DNA of 64,000 nt from the NCBI GenBank assembly GCA_027382625.1, contig JAJKFJ010022811.1:1-64000 (forward strand), in the 5' to 3' direction. Source of the DNA: Tetmemena sp. SeJ-2015 (taxonomy: Eukaryota > Ciliophora > Spirotrichea > Sporadotrichida > Oxytrichidae). Numbering within the stretch: position 1 is the stretch's first letter; each line of letters starts with the position of its first letter. Made by a program: the position numbers and the translations under genes. The notes under the pieces were generated by a model. That model saw only the letters and a list, made by a program, of their open reading frames with translations. It was not told where the DNA came from and did no database searches. This document shows positions 25,801 through 38,359 of this stretch, piece by piece.

Positions 25801-27206
25801 GGCAAAAACTGGTTTTAATTCTCCAAGAACTTCAACCCCAAAGAGAAAATCCAAATTTGTCAAAAACCTACAAGTGGAAACTGGCTTTGAAAAGAGAGTG
25901 AGTGTAGAGTAAAATAAAGAGTATAGAACTCCAGAGATGAATCACGAACTGAGCTAATCCTATGATTTTGAAAAATCTGATGCGGAATAGGCCAGAATTT
26001 TACTCTTGAAAATTAACATCCTGTTGAAATAATAGAGTAAAATCCAAGAATAGAGCCTCCCTTCCTCCAGGAAGCGGAATACTTGTGGATAAAAGTTCTC
26101 ACCTCTCGGCCTCTCACGAAAATTAAATGGGTGTGCCAGTTAAGAAAGATTTGAAAGCAAAGAAGAGAGTTTCAATTCTTCTCAACTAGGAAAATCCACC
26201 GAGAATCATTTCACTCTCCTAGAAAGAGTAGTCAAATGTTTCATTCCAGTAAACTTCATCAAGCGAGACTAACTCCTCCATATTTTGTTAAGAGATAAAG
26301 TTTATTTTATCTGAAGAGGAAAGTGATGCAGATGAAAGTAGTGAAGACTCCGATAGTGAATGCTCAGAAGAAGAGAGTGACTCTGATGTGACTCAATTTG
26401 TAAATGGGAAAGGAATGCTTCGTAAGTCTAGAAGAGTTGGAGCCACTAAGTTTAGTTGTTCAGGAGAGCAAGGGAAACTAATGTGTGAGGATATTCTATA
26501 TGGAATAATGGATGAGAGTATGAGAAAGATTGAGCCAATCATAGTTCGATTTGAAAGAGAAGCTCAAGCTCTGAACAATTTGAGTTTGAACTTATAACCC
26601 AAAAAGTTCAATTTATTTCTTCCAAAGTAAAATAAATACTATGCAATAAGTCATTACGAGAAGCAAGGATATGCAAGAAGATCCCACATGGCAAAGGACA
26701 TCATGCTCCACTTTCATTAAAAAAAATATTCCTCTTCTTTATTCATTAGAACTTGAAGATAAAGAACAAGTTCTTCCGAGAACTTGACAAACAAGATTTC
26801 ATAACAACCAAGATGAAGATCTATTATGTTTATCTTACTTCGCTTCCTTATGGGAAGACTTAAATAATTTATTTTATAGTAAAATTTAATGGCTTTACAA
26901 TTCAGAGATCATAATGGAAAGAGCTCAAGGTCTGATAAATTTGAGCGACTAAACTTACGAGAACATGGTGGATATAAGTTTGAATGAGCAAACCAATAGT
27001 CTGAACAAAGTTATGAAGGGACTGACGTCTTAACTGTGCTAGTCATACCTTACAATATAATTGCAGGTTTCTTTGGAATGAATGTGATGGTGCCGTTCGC
27101 AGCAGACGACAACGATACCCTCGTTCCCTTCTTTATGCTGCTTCTATTCTCAACTATATCCGCCTTCCTCTTGTTCTTCGGCCTCAAACATTTCAAGTGG
27201 CTCTGA
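22804..27206 (+). CDS. CorA/Alr1-type Mg2+ transporter, copy 2 (IES-interrupted)
   Basis: ATG at 22804 (MNASVEVGPRNSNPPPK) and TGA at 27204-27206. The C-terminal half parallels copy 1: KLMCEDILYGIMDESMRKIEP at about 26480, SHMAKDIML, SDQTYENMVD, then VIPYNIIAGFFGMNVMVPF with an uninterrupted GMN motif, TM2 and HFKWL. The N-terminal half shares LLWEIILKQQYDKVFYVDD with copy 1. Between them lies a long S/K/Q/G-rich linker (about 24260-26400), larger than in copy 1. A single-base frame problem just before VLVIPYN (27030-27040) may be a sequencing error or an unresolved tiny IES. A second junction near 26820-26850 aligns with copy 1 but has no clear pointer. Confidence 0.75.
26713..26741 (+). other. 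IES, pointer TTCATTA (29 bp)
   Basis: TTCATTA at 26713-26719 and 26742-26748. Excision gives LHFHQNLKIKNKFFREL, which aligns with VQFENDLDIKARFFRSL in copy 1. Copy 1 has no IES at this position. Confidence 0.8.
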
Positions 27207-27458
27207 TCTAATTTAATATCACTACTGTTGAAGCAGCATCAAAGAAAAAATTTAAGACTACTAACTTATAATGCTTATGAAATTCTAGAATCGATTAATG
27301 CAAAGTCTATGTCATTCATTTTAAATTCATCATTGATTTTTTATCTCTAAAAATAGCCATACACATAAAAAATTGAAGCCTTTCATATTTCAAAATAATT
27401 AACGAATATAATCAAAAAATGCGTTTGCATTCTTCAAATTATATTTAGTTATTTTTTA

Positions 27459-30400
27459 ATGCGATAGAATTCGAGTACAAAGAACGCCAAACTGAATAAT
27501 CCTGGCTCCTCAAATAGAAGCTCGCATAATTAGCAAAACTAAAAACCTGGCTCGAAGAGTAAAAATGAAGCAGCTTCAGCCAATTATAAAACCTCCACCT
27601 ATTTGCACAATCACAAGCCTTCTCTAACTTCAATGCCTTTAACTGAAGTTTAAAATCTCAACCAACATCCTTTCTACTATCAACAAGTAGATTAAAATTA
27701 ATTACCTTTGAGAGCAAACTCTTAGTCATTAGAAATTGTCATATTTATTTAAATTCTCGTTTTAGAAAGGAAAAAAACTGGGAAAGAAATCTCTAATACC
27801 ACAAGTGGTTCTTAATTGGTGAGCTTTGGACATTCTCAATAGAGTAGCACATATGCAAATTAGAAGCACATGATGAATAAATTTTCATCAAATATTAAGG
27901 AATTGTATAACTTTATAAATCTTCTCTTTTTATTTTAATATGAAACTTAATGATTAGTTTGAAAATATTTAATCAATAACTTCTCTTAACAGAATATTGA
28001 TCTAAGCTACTAGAATATGTAGCTTGGGCGATCTAGTTCTTCTCTAGACCCTTAGATAATGAACAATAACTTTACCTAGTATGGTTAGTTCGGATTAGAG
28101 TAGAATTATTAATCCAATCTAACGACTTAAAACCTTGATTATATTTATTCTTTCCCAAAATCAATCTTATTAAAGATGATTCGACAGATCTGTCTCTATC
28201 AGCCATGACTTAAGCAAAGGCAGTAAGTGGCTAATCATTTGTGAGCTACACTAACGGGTGAATAACCATCACCAACCTATTTAATCCAGCTAAAATGATG
28301 CCTATAAATAAACTTTCCTTGAGTAGATGAATGACTAGACAGCTTAAACTGCAGCCAATTATTTTTAATTCTCATCTCTCCAGCCTCTAGAGCTTGGGAT
28401 CCATGCGAAATTTACACCATCATGAATTCAACAATACTCCACAGTTTTATTAGAAATCTTCTCAAAACCAATTACAACCAAAGATCGGAAGTAGTAACCC
28501 AATTCAGAAGAGCTTAGAAATTTAAAGTTAGAATCTAAATGGGATGTAAAATGGTGGCAATGCTGCTGGATATAGTGCTATAGGGAATATTAGCAACTAC
28601 AGTATGAACATAATAGATGAACTTGCATAGTCAACCCTTTAAAAAGAGCTAAATTGGGTCAATAATCAGATCCTCATTCAAAATTTAATGAATGATTCAG
28701 CAGTTGATGAAAACAAAGCAACCGAAATTAATGGTGAGACGGCAGAAGGGTAAACTGAGGCTTCCATTAACCTTAATACTGGAGAAGATTATGAAGAGTT
28801 CACTAAAATTGCACAAATTTACTATTCTGTCAACTTGATTCAGAGAGCATTCAAAGTATTGAAAAGTGAATGGGAAAGTAATAAAGGGCAATCTACAAAT
28901 AAGAACCAAAGAGCATCTTCATAGAACCTTATTTAAAGAGCTAATAAAAATAATCAGGACCCTCTTTACAGTGGGTTAATTAATCTAGAAGCAATAGAGG
29001 AATCTTTACATCAGTTTGAATCGATATCCAAAAGCTCCATGTCATCATTACTCAGAAATCGTTAACTAAGATCAGGTTTTTCTCCTCACAAAAATTCAAA
29101 CAGTAACTTGATTATGAATACTCAAAGTCCCATGAAAGATTAATCTGTGAGCTAAAATCAAGTCATATTCGACCAGACTTAAACCTAAACTTCTCCTGAT
29201 AAGTCCTCTTTAGTATTCACAACCTAAAATGACTTGTCTACTCTACCGCCGCTAAGATTTAAACAAGCAAACAGTTTCCAACCTAGTGATAAAGTTTCTC
29301 ACCAATAATCATCTTCACAAGATCCCACGCCAAAACTTCATGGCTAAGAATCGGTCATGTCTTTTGCAAAGCCAAAAGATGAATACTCTAAGTTTTGTGA
29401 GGAGAGCTTGATAAACTAAACTATGAATGCAGATCATTCTATGAATTTGTAGTGCCAGAACTAAAATGATATTCAAGTTTTACGCCATGCTCTGCTCAAT
29501 AACCCTTCGGACTTTTCAACTGCTCATAGCATTTCTAATCAATTACAAGGCTTACAGATGCGCAACAATGAATTTTCTGCGTTAAATTCTCACTTCTAAA
29601 GCTTAGCTTAGCTGAATGGTATTCATCCTCATAATTTTTCTCTCTTTGGCTAGAAGAGAAGATCCTCAGTAGCTAGTATTGAGAGAATAAAGGATTCAAT
29701 TCTCGAGATAATTTTTTTTCTTTATTTTAGATCAACTTGATTCTTGGAATAAACAAAATCAGAAGTTTCCTGGAGAAGAACGACTAGAGGTAGAAAGTGT
29801 CTACTTTCTTTCAACTGCAACTGCAAGGAAAGATGGTGAACTTGCATGAAAAGATTTTGGAGAACGACATGATAGCTCGCTCTTTGGCCAACGATAGCAT
29901 AATCTAATCAAAGAAGATAGAGGAAATTGATTCTTCAAGGTAGAATATAATTTTATAATTATTCTTTTGTCAATGAGTAACTTATTGATTTAAGGCAGAA
30001 TATAAGACTAAGGGCGCTCGGATTTGCAGCGAAGAGAGTGGAGAAGATAATTATAAAGAAAGACTTAGCAATTGGAATGAGTTTCTTAATTATGAATCAG
30101 AGACAATAAGCCAGGGAAGAAAATAAGCAGCAAATTTTGAAAAGCATTATAAAGAAAATAGACAATACTTAATCTTCCAAGAATTTCGAAATTAAGCGCA
30201 CTTGTTTCAATAATTTCTAAAAGCATGTCAAAAATTCTAAAGATCTCATAGAGAGAAGGAATATTTTATTTAATATGAGGTTAAAGTTTGTAGTTTCCTC
30301 TATTCTAAAAACCCAATAAAGAAGATAAATAAGCATATACTTTAACAAATGGAATGAAGTGCAACCAAAAGAAAATTAACGTTATAAAGTATATTTGGAG

Positions 30401-33273
30401 CGTATAAAACTAGAATAGTTAGAAACGCATTCACTAAATATCAAAGATAAATTCAGTCAAAGAAGAATTTAATCAAGCGGCTTGCAAGAATTACTAAATA
30501 GTTTAATTCAAGGATACTCGAACAATAGAAATAGAATTAATAAAGAGCAGAGAAAACATTCTTGGAATGGAAATAAATGAGTATTGAATCGAGGCTGCAA
30601 GAGTAGTCGCAATTTATTCAACAGAAGATTAATTATGAATGCGTCAGAAGAGAGAGCTAAATATAAAAGTTGTAATATTAGAAGTAAAAGGATATAAAAA
30701 GAACATACTTCAAATGTCTTTTCGATCATTACTAAAGATAGAAAGCTGTAAAAATAAAGCTTAGAAAAATTATTCTCCAAAAGTAGAATAGAAAATTGCA
30801 ATTTAGTCTTCAAAATTTAAAATAAAACTCTTTCCTTTATAATAAGGCTGAAATGAATAGAACGATGAGAGCAAGATACTTAGTTTGTATCATTTATCAT
30901 ACTTATTTTATGTAAATCATTTTAAAAAAAGAAGCTCAAAGGAAATAAATTTTGGTCAAATAATTTAACAAACTTAAAAAGATTACGATGAGTAGGCTTT
31001 AAGATAAAAATCAGCTGAAAACATAAAGAAGTTAGGACTAAAATAATGGGATGTAAAAGCTAATGCATTCCCTATAATCTGCTTACTCTATAATTTTTGA
31101 ATTTATGCTGTTTAAAGAAATTAATTAAGTGTGAAAGCAAAATTCTTGAGCGATTTGAAGCTTATCAACTCTTAGAATCTATTCAACGAATATAAAAATC
31201 TTAGTGGAGACAGAGTAAAAGCGTTACAAACTTAAATAGGCAATTTGCAAAAGCAAGTAGGGTTGGGTATTTCTGATAAGATAGAATACATGCATGATTA
31301 TATGCTTGAATTGGCGAATAGCTTGAGAGACAATCAAAAGCCTACTGATTAGATATCTATTATAGAAGAGGAGCAATAAAATTCAGGAATTTTACAACGA
31401 AGAGGAAGTACTATATCTCTAGAGAGTTATAGTAGAGATCAGAGCACAGTGGTTAAATTGAGTAGAGTTGAAGCAGTGATAGCTTTTAGAATGACTCTGG
31501 ACCATTTTCATCTTTAATTTTTGATCATCTATAGAAAGTATAAAATAAGGACGTGCTACGTTTCTTTTCACAAATTTAGCCTGAGAACATAGTAAAGTGT
31601 CTTTAGAAGCTGATAAGCGTTAAAAGAGATATCTTTGGAGAGAAAAATGCGAAAAATATCTTAAGACTAATTACTTCCAAGAGTTCCAAGGATCAAAAGA
31701 AAATAGAAGAAGGGGGTTCAAATTTCTAAATATACGATCTATGGGGAGAAGGAAAAATAGGCCTGGATGCACTTGCTTTGATGATATATGAAAAACTCTA
31801 AACTTCTAAACAAAAGATTGGATTTGAAGAGTAAGTAAAAATGCTATAAAGTTGCATAGAAAAGCAAAACATACAGTAATTTCAAAGATTCGATCAACAG
31901 GAAGCTGAAAGCTTTATTGAAAGTTGCCTATTGCAAAGCACATAGAATGCTGCTTAGTTAGAACCTATTTGCATGAAATAAAACTATCAGTAAAATCTTA
32001 TAAAAGAGCTAGAAAATCAATTGAACCTAACTGAGATTCACAGAGTTGCAACCCAGCAAACTCCTCTTCAAATTTTGCTTTAAATCTTTATCCTTAAAAG
32101 CATAATGAACTTTAGTAAAATGTAAAGTAGCCATTGCTATTGCAAGATTTGCAAAACTCTCTTGTGAACGAATTCTAACTTGAATATCCCGGCTATAACT
32201 TATTCTCTCCCTAGGCCGCTTCCAAGACTAATGACGTTAGAGGAGCTAATCAGCTGAACAAAGACTATTACATGTCACTCACCTCCGAGAAGGAAAAAAC
32301 TCACTCTCATAGATCTAAAAAAGAAGGAGCAAGCAAAGTGAAGAAACCCAAGATCAAGAATAAGCAGCCATCAATTCCAAACTCAAGACTCTAGCACAAT
32401 CTAAGAGAATGCGAGAAACTTTAATCAATAAATGTTTTATTCATACAGTGGACAAAAAACCTATTTAAGCTTTCTTAATATAATTTAAAGAAACTTAGAA
32501 AGACCAAGAAAATTACAAACAAGGAGAGTCCTCTCCCTTTCTTAAAGAAGAGTTCAGTACAGTCCATCCTCTCGAACATTTCATCGTCTCGAGACCTTGG
32601 AAATTACAACAAGACAGGCAGTTAAGTATTGAGTCAAGTGAAGAAGGTGAGGAAATCTCATTCTAATGAGAAGATTAAGAAATAGAGTGATGAAATAAAC
32701 AAGCTCAACTAAAAGATTATAGAGATAGAGTCTAAGATGCAAAACATAAATGTGACATAGCAGCAGTAGCAACTTGTTCTCAGCTAGTCATAAACAGTTC
32801 CTCAAAAGACCATCATTGAAATAAGGGAGCCTCCTCTCTCTCAATTCAGCTACAGAGTTAACCCTTCAATTGATAGCACAGTCAAGCCCAGTTTAGTAAC
32901 AAGCCTTTAAGCTACTGCTTAATTGTAGCAAGCACAGTAGTAGGCTACTGCAAGCAATTACTTCAACAACTCCTATTTACAGTAGTAGCAAAGAATGCAA
33001 CAGCAAAGGCTTAATGAAAGAAGCAATGTTGTCCTCCAGTCTTCCAGAAGAGGCTATTAAGATCTACCCCGACAAATCAATCCACCTTAGTTCTTGGATT
33101 CTAGCAATAACATGTACCAGAGGAACTCTTCTTCAAGGGATAGATCGGCCTATGGAATTAGTGCAGGAGGAAGTGCTGGTTTGAGGCTTGGTCAAAGCTT
33201 AGAAAAGTATAATGACTTAATAAGGGCACATGAGAAGTGCACCTCTAACTTCTGCTTGATATGCAGAAACTGA
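27459..33273 (+). CDS. Long coiled-coil, cytoskeletal-type protein (IES-interrupted)
   Basis: ATG at 27459 (MRQNSSTKNAKLNNPGSS) and TGA at 33271-33273. The N-terminal part (to about 29750) is S/N/Q-rich and disordered, with one IQ-like helix (NLIQRAFKVLKSEW). The middle (29760-31500) is strongly basic and helical with spaced aromatic/Trp motifs (CFNNFQKHV, YFNKWNEV) like Sfi1/centrin-binding repeats. The C-terminal part is again Q/S-rich with a coiled coil near 32640-32760 and ends CTSNFCLICRN. This suggests a basal-body or cortical protein, by analogy only. Very long open frames full of TAA/TAG make coding certain, but it could be two genes, and several frame changes (28000-28380, 29940-29990, 31140) are unresolved. 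Confidence 0.6.
29706..29728 (+). other. IES, pointer AGAT (23 bp)
   Basis: AGAT at 29706-29709 and 29729-29732 flank a T-rich segment. Excision joins IKDSILE to INLILGINKIRSFLEK and removes a TGA in the old frame. Confidence 0.75.
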
Positions 33274-33582
33274 TGAAGCTCACTTAATAAAAGCAAAGAA
33301 ATAAATATTTGTCTTTTCTTTAATCTCTTTGTTACAAAAGTAGAAAATTCTTTTTATTTTAAACTATTGGACAAATTTATTTAGATAAAGGAAATTAGAA
33401 TTGTCATATCTTAAAAAAAAGTTCAACAGCAAAATAATTTTTTCTGAAATTTTTTCAAACTTATTTTATGAAAAACGAACATATCGACTATTAATCATAA
33501 TAACATAAATATTTGATAGAATTCAGATATTTTATTTAGATTTTGTCTTCTTCTTTAATCTTATTGGGATAGTTAAATTTAA
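33274..33582. other. Intergenic AT-rich spacer
   Basis: About 310 bp with no coding frame between two + strand genes. Confidence 0.5.
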
Positions 33583-34938
33583 ATGGAAAAATAATCCTAA
33601 CAACAACAGTAAAAGGATCATTCAAGGAGTGTTCCTTAAATTCATGCTAATAATCCCTCTAATGATCTATACAAGAGTCAAACTAATCATTAGGAGTAAA
33701 AGAATCGTTAAAATCTAAGTTCCTTCAGCAAGAACTGATATGTAGAATTTGTAGATGAAGAGAACTAAATTGCTATTGAGGAAGGAAATTAGGAACATTT
33801 ATTTATTAGTCATGATTTATAATATGTTATAGGATAAGAATGATAAAGGGATGGAGTTTGAGAGGAGCTAAAGAGTTTCCAAAAATGAATCTGTGGGAAG
33901 ACAATCTCATTAGCATTTTAAAAATTAGATTTATTAAATATTTTAATCTCGAGGTAAGAAGAGGAAGGGGGATAATAAAAATACCACTTCTCGCTTGCAT
34001 AGAATACTCTCTTCAGATAAAATCATTCTTGATCACTCTCCATTTATGAGCTCAAATAGTTTCGAAGGCTCTTCTAAATCTAACAAGACAAGAAACATTA
34101 TCTATTCGTTGATGTGCTCTTATTGGATTTTAAATACGATACTCGGTCTCTATATAGTTTATGAGTATCCTTAGACCGCTCAATAAAATCCTCTGACATG
34201 GCTCTACTTGATAATTTTTAGCTCGAAGTGGGTATTGGCAGCAATCTTAGCTCTGATAATTCTGCTTCTGATTTGTCTTGCTGTAAGAATTTGCGATCGG
34301 TCTTCTGAAATGGTTTGCGAAAACACAATAGGTGCCTATCCTGTTATCTTCATAGTGATAATCGTTATCAGCTATATGACATCTCTCTACTATGGTATAA
34401 TCATCATGAAGGACATCTATCTCTACAGAAGACAAACATAAGGGGAAAGTGAACAAGGTGGGGACAGTTGGGAGGAGTTAAAGTTCTAGGACTTTACTTA
34501 GTCAGTGCTGGTCTAGATCTTTGTGCTGAATGAGATAATAGTGGGAGCAACTATCATTCTGTCTTTCTTCACTTCTTTGTTCTGCGGCAACAGTCAGAAG
34601 TCAGAGGATTCAAATGAGGGAGTGGAATTCAAAGTGGATGAAGATAAAATACAGTAGTTTAAGCAAGAGCTGGAGTTGAGTAGAGTAAGGACTGAGAGCA
34701 TCCGCAAAGAACTCTCTATTCAAAATTCAACACTCAATCAACATTAGCTTCATTAAAAAAGTATGTATATGCCTGAATATCGGAAAGTATGAAGAATTAA
34801 ATGAAGGATGAAATGCTCAGAGAAATAAGACAAGAGAATAGCCACACTAAACAGACTCAAGAGGGAGAAAGAATAAGATCGCAATCTCACTTTTAACCAA
34901 ACGAGAATTCGGCCTCCCCTCAAAAGCAAACTCTCTGA
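33583..34938 (+). CDS. Four-TM membrane protein with C-terminal coiled coil (429 aa)
   Basis: ATG at 33583 (MEKQSQQQQQKDHS) and TGA at 34936-34938. Removal of three pointer-bounded segments (30, 10 and 26 bp) leaves 1290 bp, exactly 430 codons. The N-terminal cytosolic region is polar and Q-rich. Four hydrophobic segments follow at about 34110, 34215, 34340 and 34510; they are tyrosine- and isoleucine-rich. After the last TM (FFTSLFCG) comes an acidic helix (QQFKQELELSRVRTESIRKEL) typical of a coiled coil, then a basic, polar tail. No family was recognised. It converges on the DUF1295-like gene, with 94 bp between the stops. Confidence 0.75.
33731..33760 (+). other. IES, pointer AGAAC (30 bp)
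   Basis: AGAAC at 33731-33735 and 33761-33765. The segment holds an in-frame TGA. Excision gives LSSFSKNQIAIEEGNQ and keeps the frame. Confidence 0.6.
33817..33826 (+). other. Tiny IES, pointer TTATA (10 bp)
   Basis: TTATA at 33817-33821 and 33827-33831. Excision joins FISHDLQ to DKNDKGMEFER and corrects the frame. Confidence 0.65.
34758..34783 (+). other. IES, pointer AAAGTATG (26 bp)
   Basis: AAAGTATG at 34758-34765 and 34784-34791. The 8-bp pointer and the restored C-terminal frame (KSMKNQMKDEMLREIRQ) make this one of the clearest cases. Confidence 0.85.
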
Positions 34939-35032
34939 AGTAATTGTCAATTTACCAAATTAATTTCGTCATTTTAAAACTTAGTTCTATCTCAATGAGG
35001 CTTAATAAGCTATAGTTCTTAAAAGGTCAAAT

Positions 35033-35806
35033 TCAAGAGTTCAGAATTTAGTAACTAACATATCCTATGATAGAGTAAACGATTGCACTATCAAAAGCTC
35101 TTCCATTTATTTTAGGAAGCAATTAAAAATATAAGTAGAATTTAGAAATGCGAGTTTGCATTTTTATGAATACCCAAGACTAGTGAGAGTATTTTTCAAA
35201 GCCTAGCTTTTTCTGAAGGCTTAATTCTTTCCTTACAATTCTGGCTGCTAGCACTGATACCCAAGACCAAATTACAATGGAATAGGAAAGCCAGTGATTA
35301 GAAACTGCTGCAAATGAAAGGTATAGCATCATCTCCCCTAAGAAGTTTGGGTTGCGAGTGTACTTGAAAAATCCGCTGTCTATCAAGAACGAGCCCTTCT
35401 GTTGATAAATTAAATGTAAAAGCATTATATTTGGTTGATAGGATTTGAGCTTCTTGTCTTTGCTATCTTCATTTGAGGAGTTGAGGGATGGATTTAAGTT
35501 ATATCTCTGCATCAAATCAAGAGTGTAGTTCTTCTATGCGTCTGACAAGAATTAAAAGTTTAAGATTTTTATATTTAGATGTTTAAGAAAGTTAGAGCTA
35601 CTCCAAGAATATAGACTACCAGCCAAAAGAAGTAAACATATCTTGAACTCAAGGGTTTTGTTTAGCCACTCGCAATTAAATAACTAGGGATTAGGTATGG
35701 CCCCAATCTAAATATATTCAATTATGTTAAAATTCTATTCTTTTTTACCTTTAAGCTTTAAAATTAATCCCTTAAGAGAAACGATATATTCAGATTTATC
35801 TTTCAT
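35033..35806 (-). CDS. DUF1295 / isoprenylcysteine methyltransferase-like membrane protein (244 aa)
   Basis: Minus-strand ATG at 35806 (MKDKSEYIVSLKG) and TGA at 35033-35035. Removing two IESs (16 and 23 bp) leaves 735 bp, exactly 245 codons. The C-terminal half carries the family signature: SDAQKNYTLDL, then GFFKYTRNPNFLGEMMLY, a hydrophobic helix, and RIVRKELSLQKKLGFEKY. This matches the steroid-reductase-like DUF1295 branch of the ICMT/phospholipid methyltransferase superfamily, integral membrane enzymes of the ER. The substrate cannot be told. A TM helix (FFWLVVYILGVALTFLNF) precedes the signature. The tail after FEKYSHQSW may be shorter than drawn. Confidence 0.75.
35558..35580 (-). other. 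IES, pointer TCTTAAAC on minus strand (23 bp)
   Basis: On the + strand, GTTTAAGA at 35558-35565 and 35581-35588. Excision joins VALTFLNF to QFLSDAQKNY and completes the conserved SDAQK block. Confidence 0.85.
35629..35644 (-). other. Small IES, pointer TTC on minus strand (16 bp)
   Basis: On the + strand, GAA at 35629-35631 and 35645-35647. Excision gives NKTLEFFWLVVYIL and makes the gene length a multiple of three. Confidence 0.6.
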
Positions 35807-35845
35807 GCATAAAATATCTTAAACTACTCTATTTTACTATAAAAT

Positions 35846-37223
35846 ATGTTTGCTATCATAATTTTAAATGAATACCGTTACCCAAAGCACAATAGCACCG
35901 GAAAGTGTAGTTTTAGCGAGTGTGTCTTTATCAGGGAAGTAGCAGTGTTTCACATACCAGAGGATTCCATAGCAGCCATGCATCACTGCATAAAAGAGCA
36001 TCTAGTCAGTATAGCACTCGTAGTGGTAAATCAACCAACACAAGTAGAATGGCATTCCAAGTTTCTGCAAATTAACGACTGGAGCATTCAAAATAAACTT
36101 AAAACAGTTATTGTGAGCAAGAGTGATGAATTAGGGGCCTGGGGGAAGCTCAAACATTATGTAGTCAAGTATTCTAGTCAAGCTGCTTTCATTCTCTGAA
36201 CTACTCTAGTTGCCTGCTTTCGTCTGTGGCTACTAACTTGATTCTGTTTGTTTTTTTCTATTGATAGTCGTCATTTTAAAAAGTATTTTTAAATAGACTA
36301 CACTAATTTATACTACTTCTTAAATAGATTGTTTGATTATGAATACTTTAACTCGATGGATAGGATTGGAGAAGTTACAGACCCTACTAAAGACTTTGAA
36401 TTTGAATTGGTGAGAGTGACTCTCCCTCCTTAAAAGAACTATTATGACTAGTTGGAATCAATTAAGCAGTCCTACTCCTCCTTTGCTCTCTACACACACC
36501 CATCTGGTGTCAAGCAATCGCTTATTTTAAAATTCTTTTTCATATAAACGTTTTATGGGAATGAATGGCGTCCCTGCAAAATCAAGACCTAAGATCCCAA
36601 TTGCCTAAGAATTCTAGAAGAGACATCTTTCTCGAGGGGATGGAAAACAGCAGTGATCTCAACTTCAAGTATATAGTTGAGTTTTACCATCAAAGAGAAT
36701 ACAAAATTACCCACACCTACAACAGAGCCATTTTATTAATGCCTCCATAGCGAGAAAGCATTTTTTAAATACAGAGAAGATGTGCTGCTCTCATTCGATT
36801 TCAAGCGAGCTCAAGACTACTACTATAAGGAGGAGGTGCTTGACTTTTTAGACAAGCTTGATAATGAAGGATGTTAAAATGGCAGAAGCCATGCTAGAGC
36901 AAGATAGAAAGGGTTTTAGAGGTGCAGGTGGCCTAGACGAAGTGAAAAGACAACTTAACTTTGGCTTCGGAGGAGGTGCCTTCCAATTCTGCTAGAGGTG
37001 GCAATAAACTATTCAAATAAAGTTTTAAATCATAATCTTGCTTCGATATTTACTGAATGAAGGAGAAGAGGGTTTGAGAATTGGAAACATGGAACTCGAT
37101 GAAGAGTAGGATGAAGAGATGCAAGAAATCAAGGCCCTCGAGTAAGAGGAGGAAGAGCATGAGAGAAATAATTAGTCACTCATCAAACCAAGTTCCTCAA
37201 TTAGTTAGAAGGGCTATAAATGA
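35846..37223 (+). CDS. Unrecognised protein, IES-interrupted
   Basis: ATG at 35846 (MFAIIILNEYRYPKHNS). The first frame is compact and globular-looking (beta/alpha, Val- and His-rich) to about 36200. Further coding blocks follow at 36340-36530 (EVTDPTKDFEFELVRVTLPP), 36560-36745 and 36750-37223, ending in an acidic E/Q-rich tail and TGA at 37221-37223. The last blocks include KYREDVLLSFDFKRAQDYYY and a Gly-rich turn (GFGGG). Frame changes between blocks point to several IESs, of which one was placed. The family is unknown. An open but weaker frame continues to about 37539. Confidence 0.55.
36860..36869 (+). other. Tiny IES, pointer GAT (10 bp)
   Basis: GAT at 36860-36862 and 36870-36872. Excision joins DFLDKLD to VKMAEAMLEQDRK. 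Confidence 0.5.
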
Positions 37224-38359
37224 ACCTTAGGAACTCATAGTGCTCTCTTATTAGTAGCAGATACTTAAAAGCTTAAGATAGCGATCAAAATTCATTTTTA
37301 ATAATTTCTAGATTCATTCTTAATCACACCAAATTGCGAGTATAACCAATATCATGGCAAGACAAAGAATTAGCTAAAAATCCAACATAACATTCTGAAC
37401 AAAAGATTTGGGTCAATTTCTTTTAGAAAATTAAGCTATAGTATTATAGTCTATGATTACAAACCGATTCCTCTCCCCCTCAGGAGAAGAATCCGCACTC
37501 AAACACACACATTTTGTTATTCTCTCTTTCAGAAATGATAAAAAAACTCACCAAAGTTTCCAACATAGTTCCAACTATTTATTACCTCATTTTATTTCTT
37601 CCAATTTTTACCCAGCATGTCCCCTTATTTTCTTATTGCTCAATTCTAAAAATAAAAATTTAATTTTTTGGTCATCTTTTTGTACTTTATAATGAAATTT
37701 GTACATAATTTTCTTTCTTGATATATCTTCTTATTCTTATTGATAACATTTGCTTTAGTCATTTCAAAATTAAGATATAATTTTTTAGAAAACTTATTAA
37801 ATAAATAACTTTTCACTTTGCAATATTAATTTCTTGATTTCCGAGCCACTTGCCGCATGCCTCTGCTTGCTTTTCGCATGTTATATTTATATAATTTAAA
37901 GAGGAGGTGGAAGTATGGTTAGCGGGAAGATAGATTATAAGAATCTGAAATATATATACCAAACAACCTAAAATTTAAATCACAAATACAATTAACAAAA
38001 TATCATTGAAAATTTATTTAGTTAAAACACTTTTATTTTTAAATATTTCAATTAATTAAAACAGAGGAGAGGACTCGAGAGTCCTCCTTCAAAGAAGAGA
38101 AATCTTATTGATTATAGCTGTAGTCGCTTTGTTATTAATTGATGTTTGCGTCAGCAGTTTTCTCCCAGAATCTTTCTTATTATTCTGGAAATAATATTCA
38201 TGTGTATTTATTTATCTTATTAAAATCATTTATGCTGACTTAATGATTAGAATCTAGCAATAAATATATTTGAATTGGCGCTCTTTGTTTATAAGTTTGA
38301 GGAGCTCATAATTATTAGGGTGATTCAAGTTTGAAGCAGCGAATCTTTCATTCGAGCGC
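37224..38359. other. Intergenic region between convergent genes
   Basis: AT-rich. A weak open frame to about 37539 could be a missed tail of the upstream gene. From about 37900 on the region is presumably 3' flank of the oxygenase gene. No repeat or element was recognised. Confidence 0.5.
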
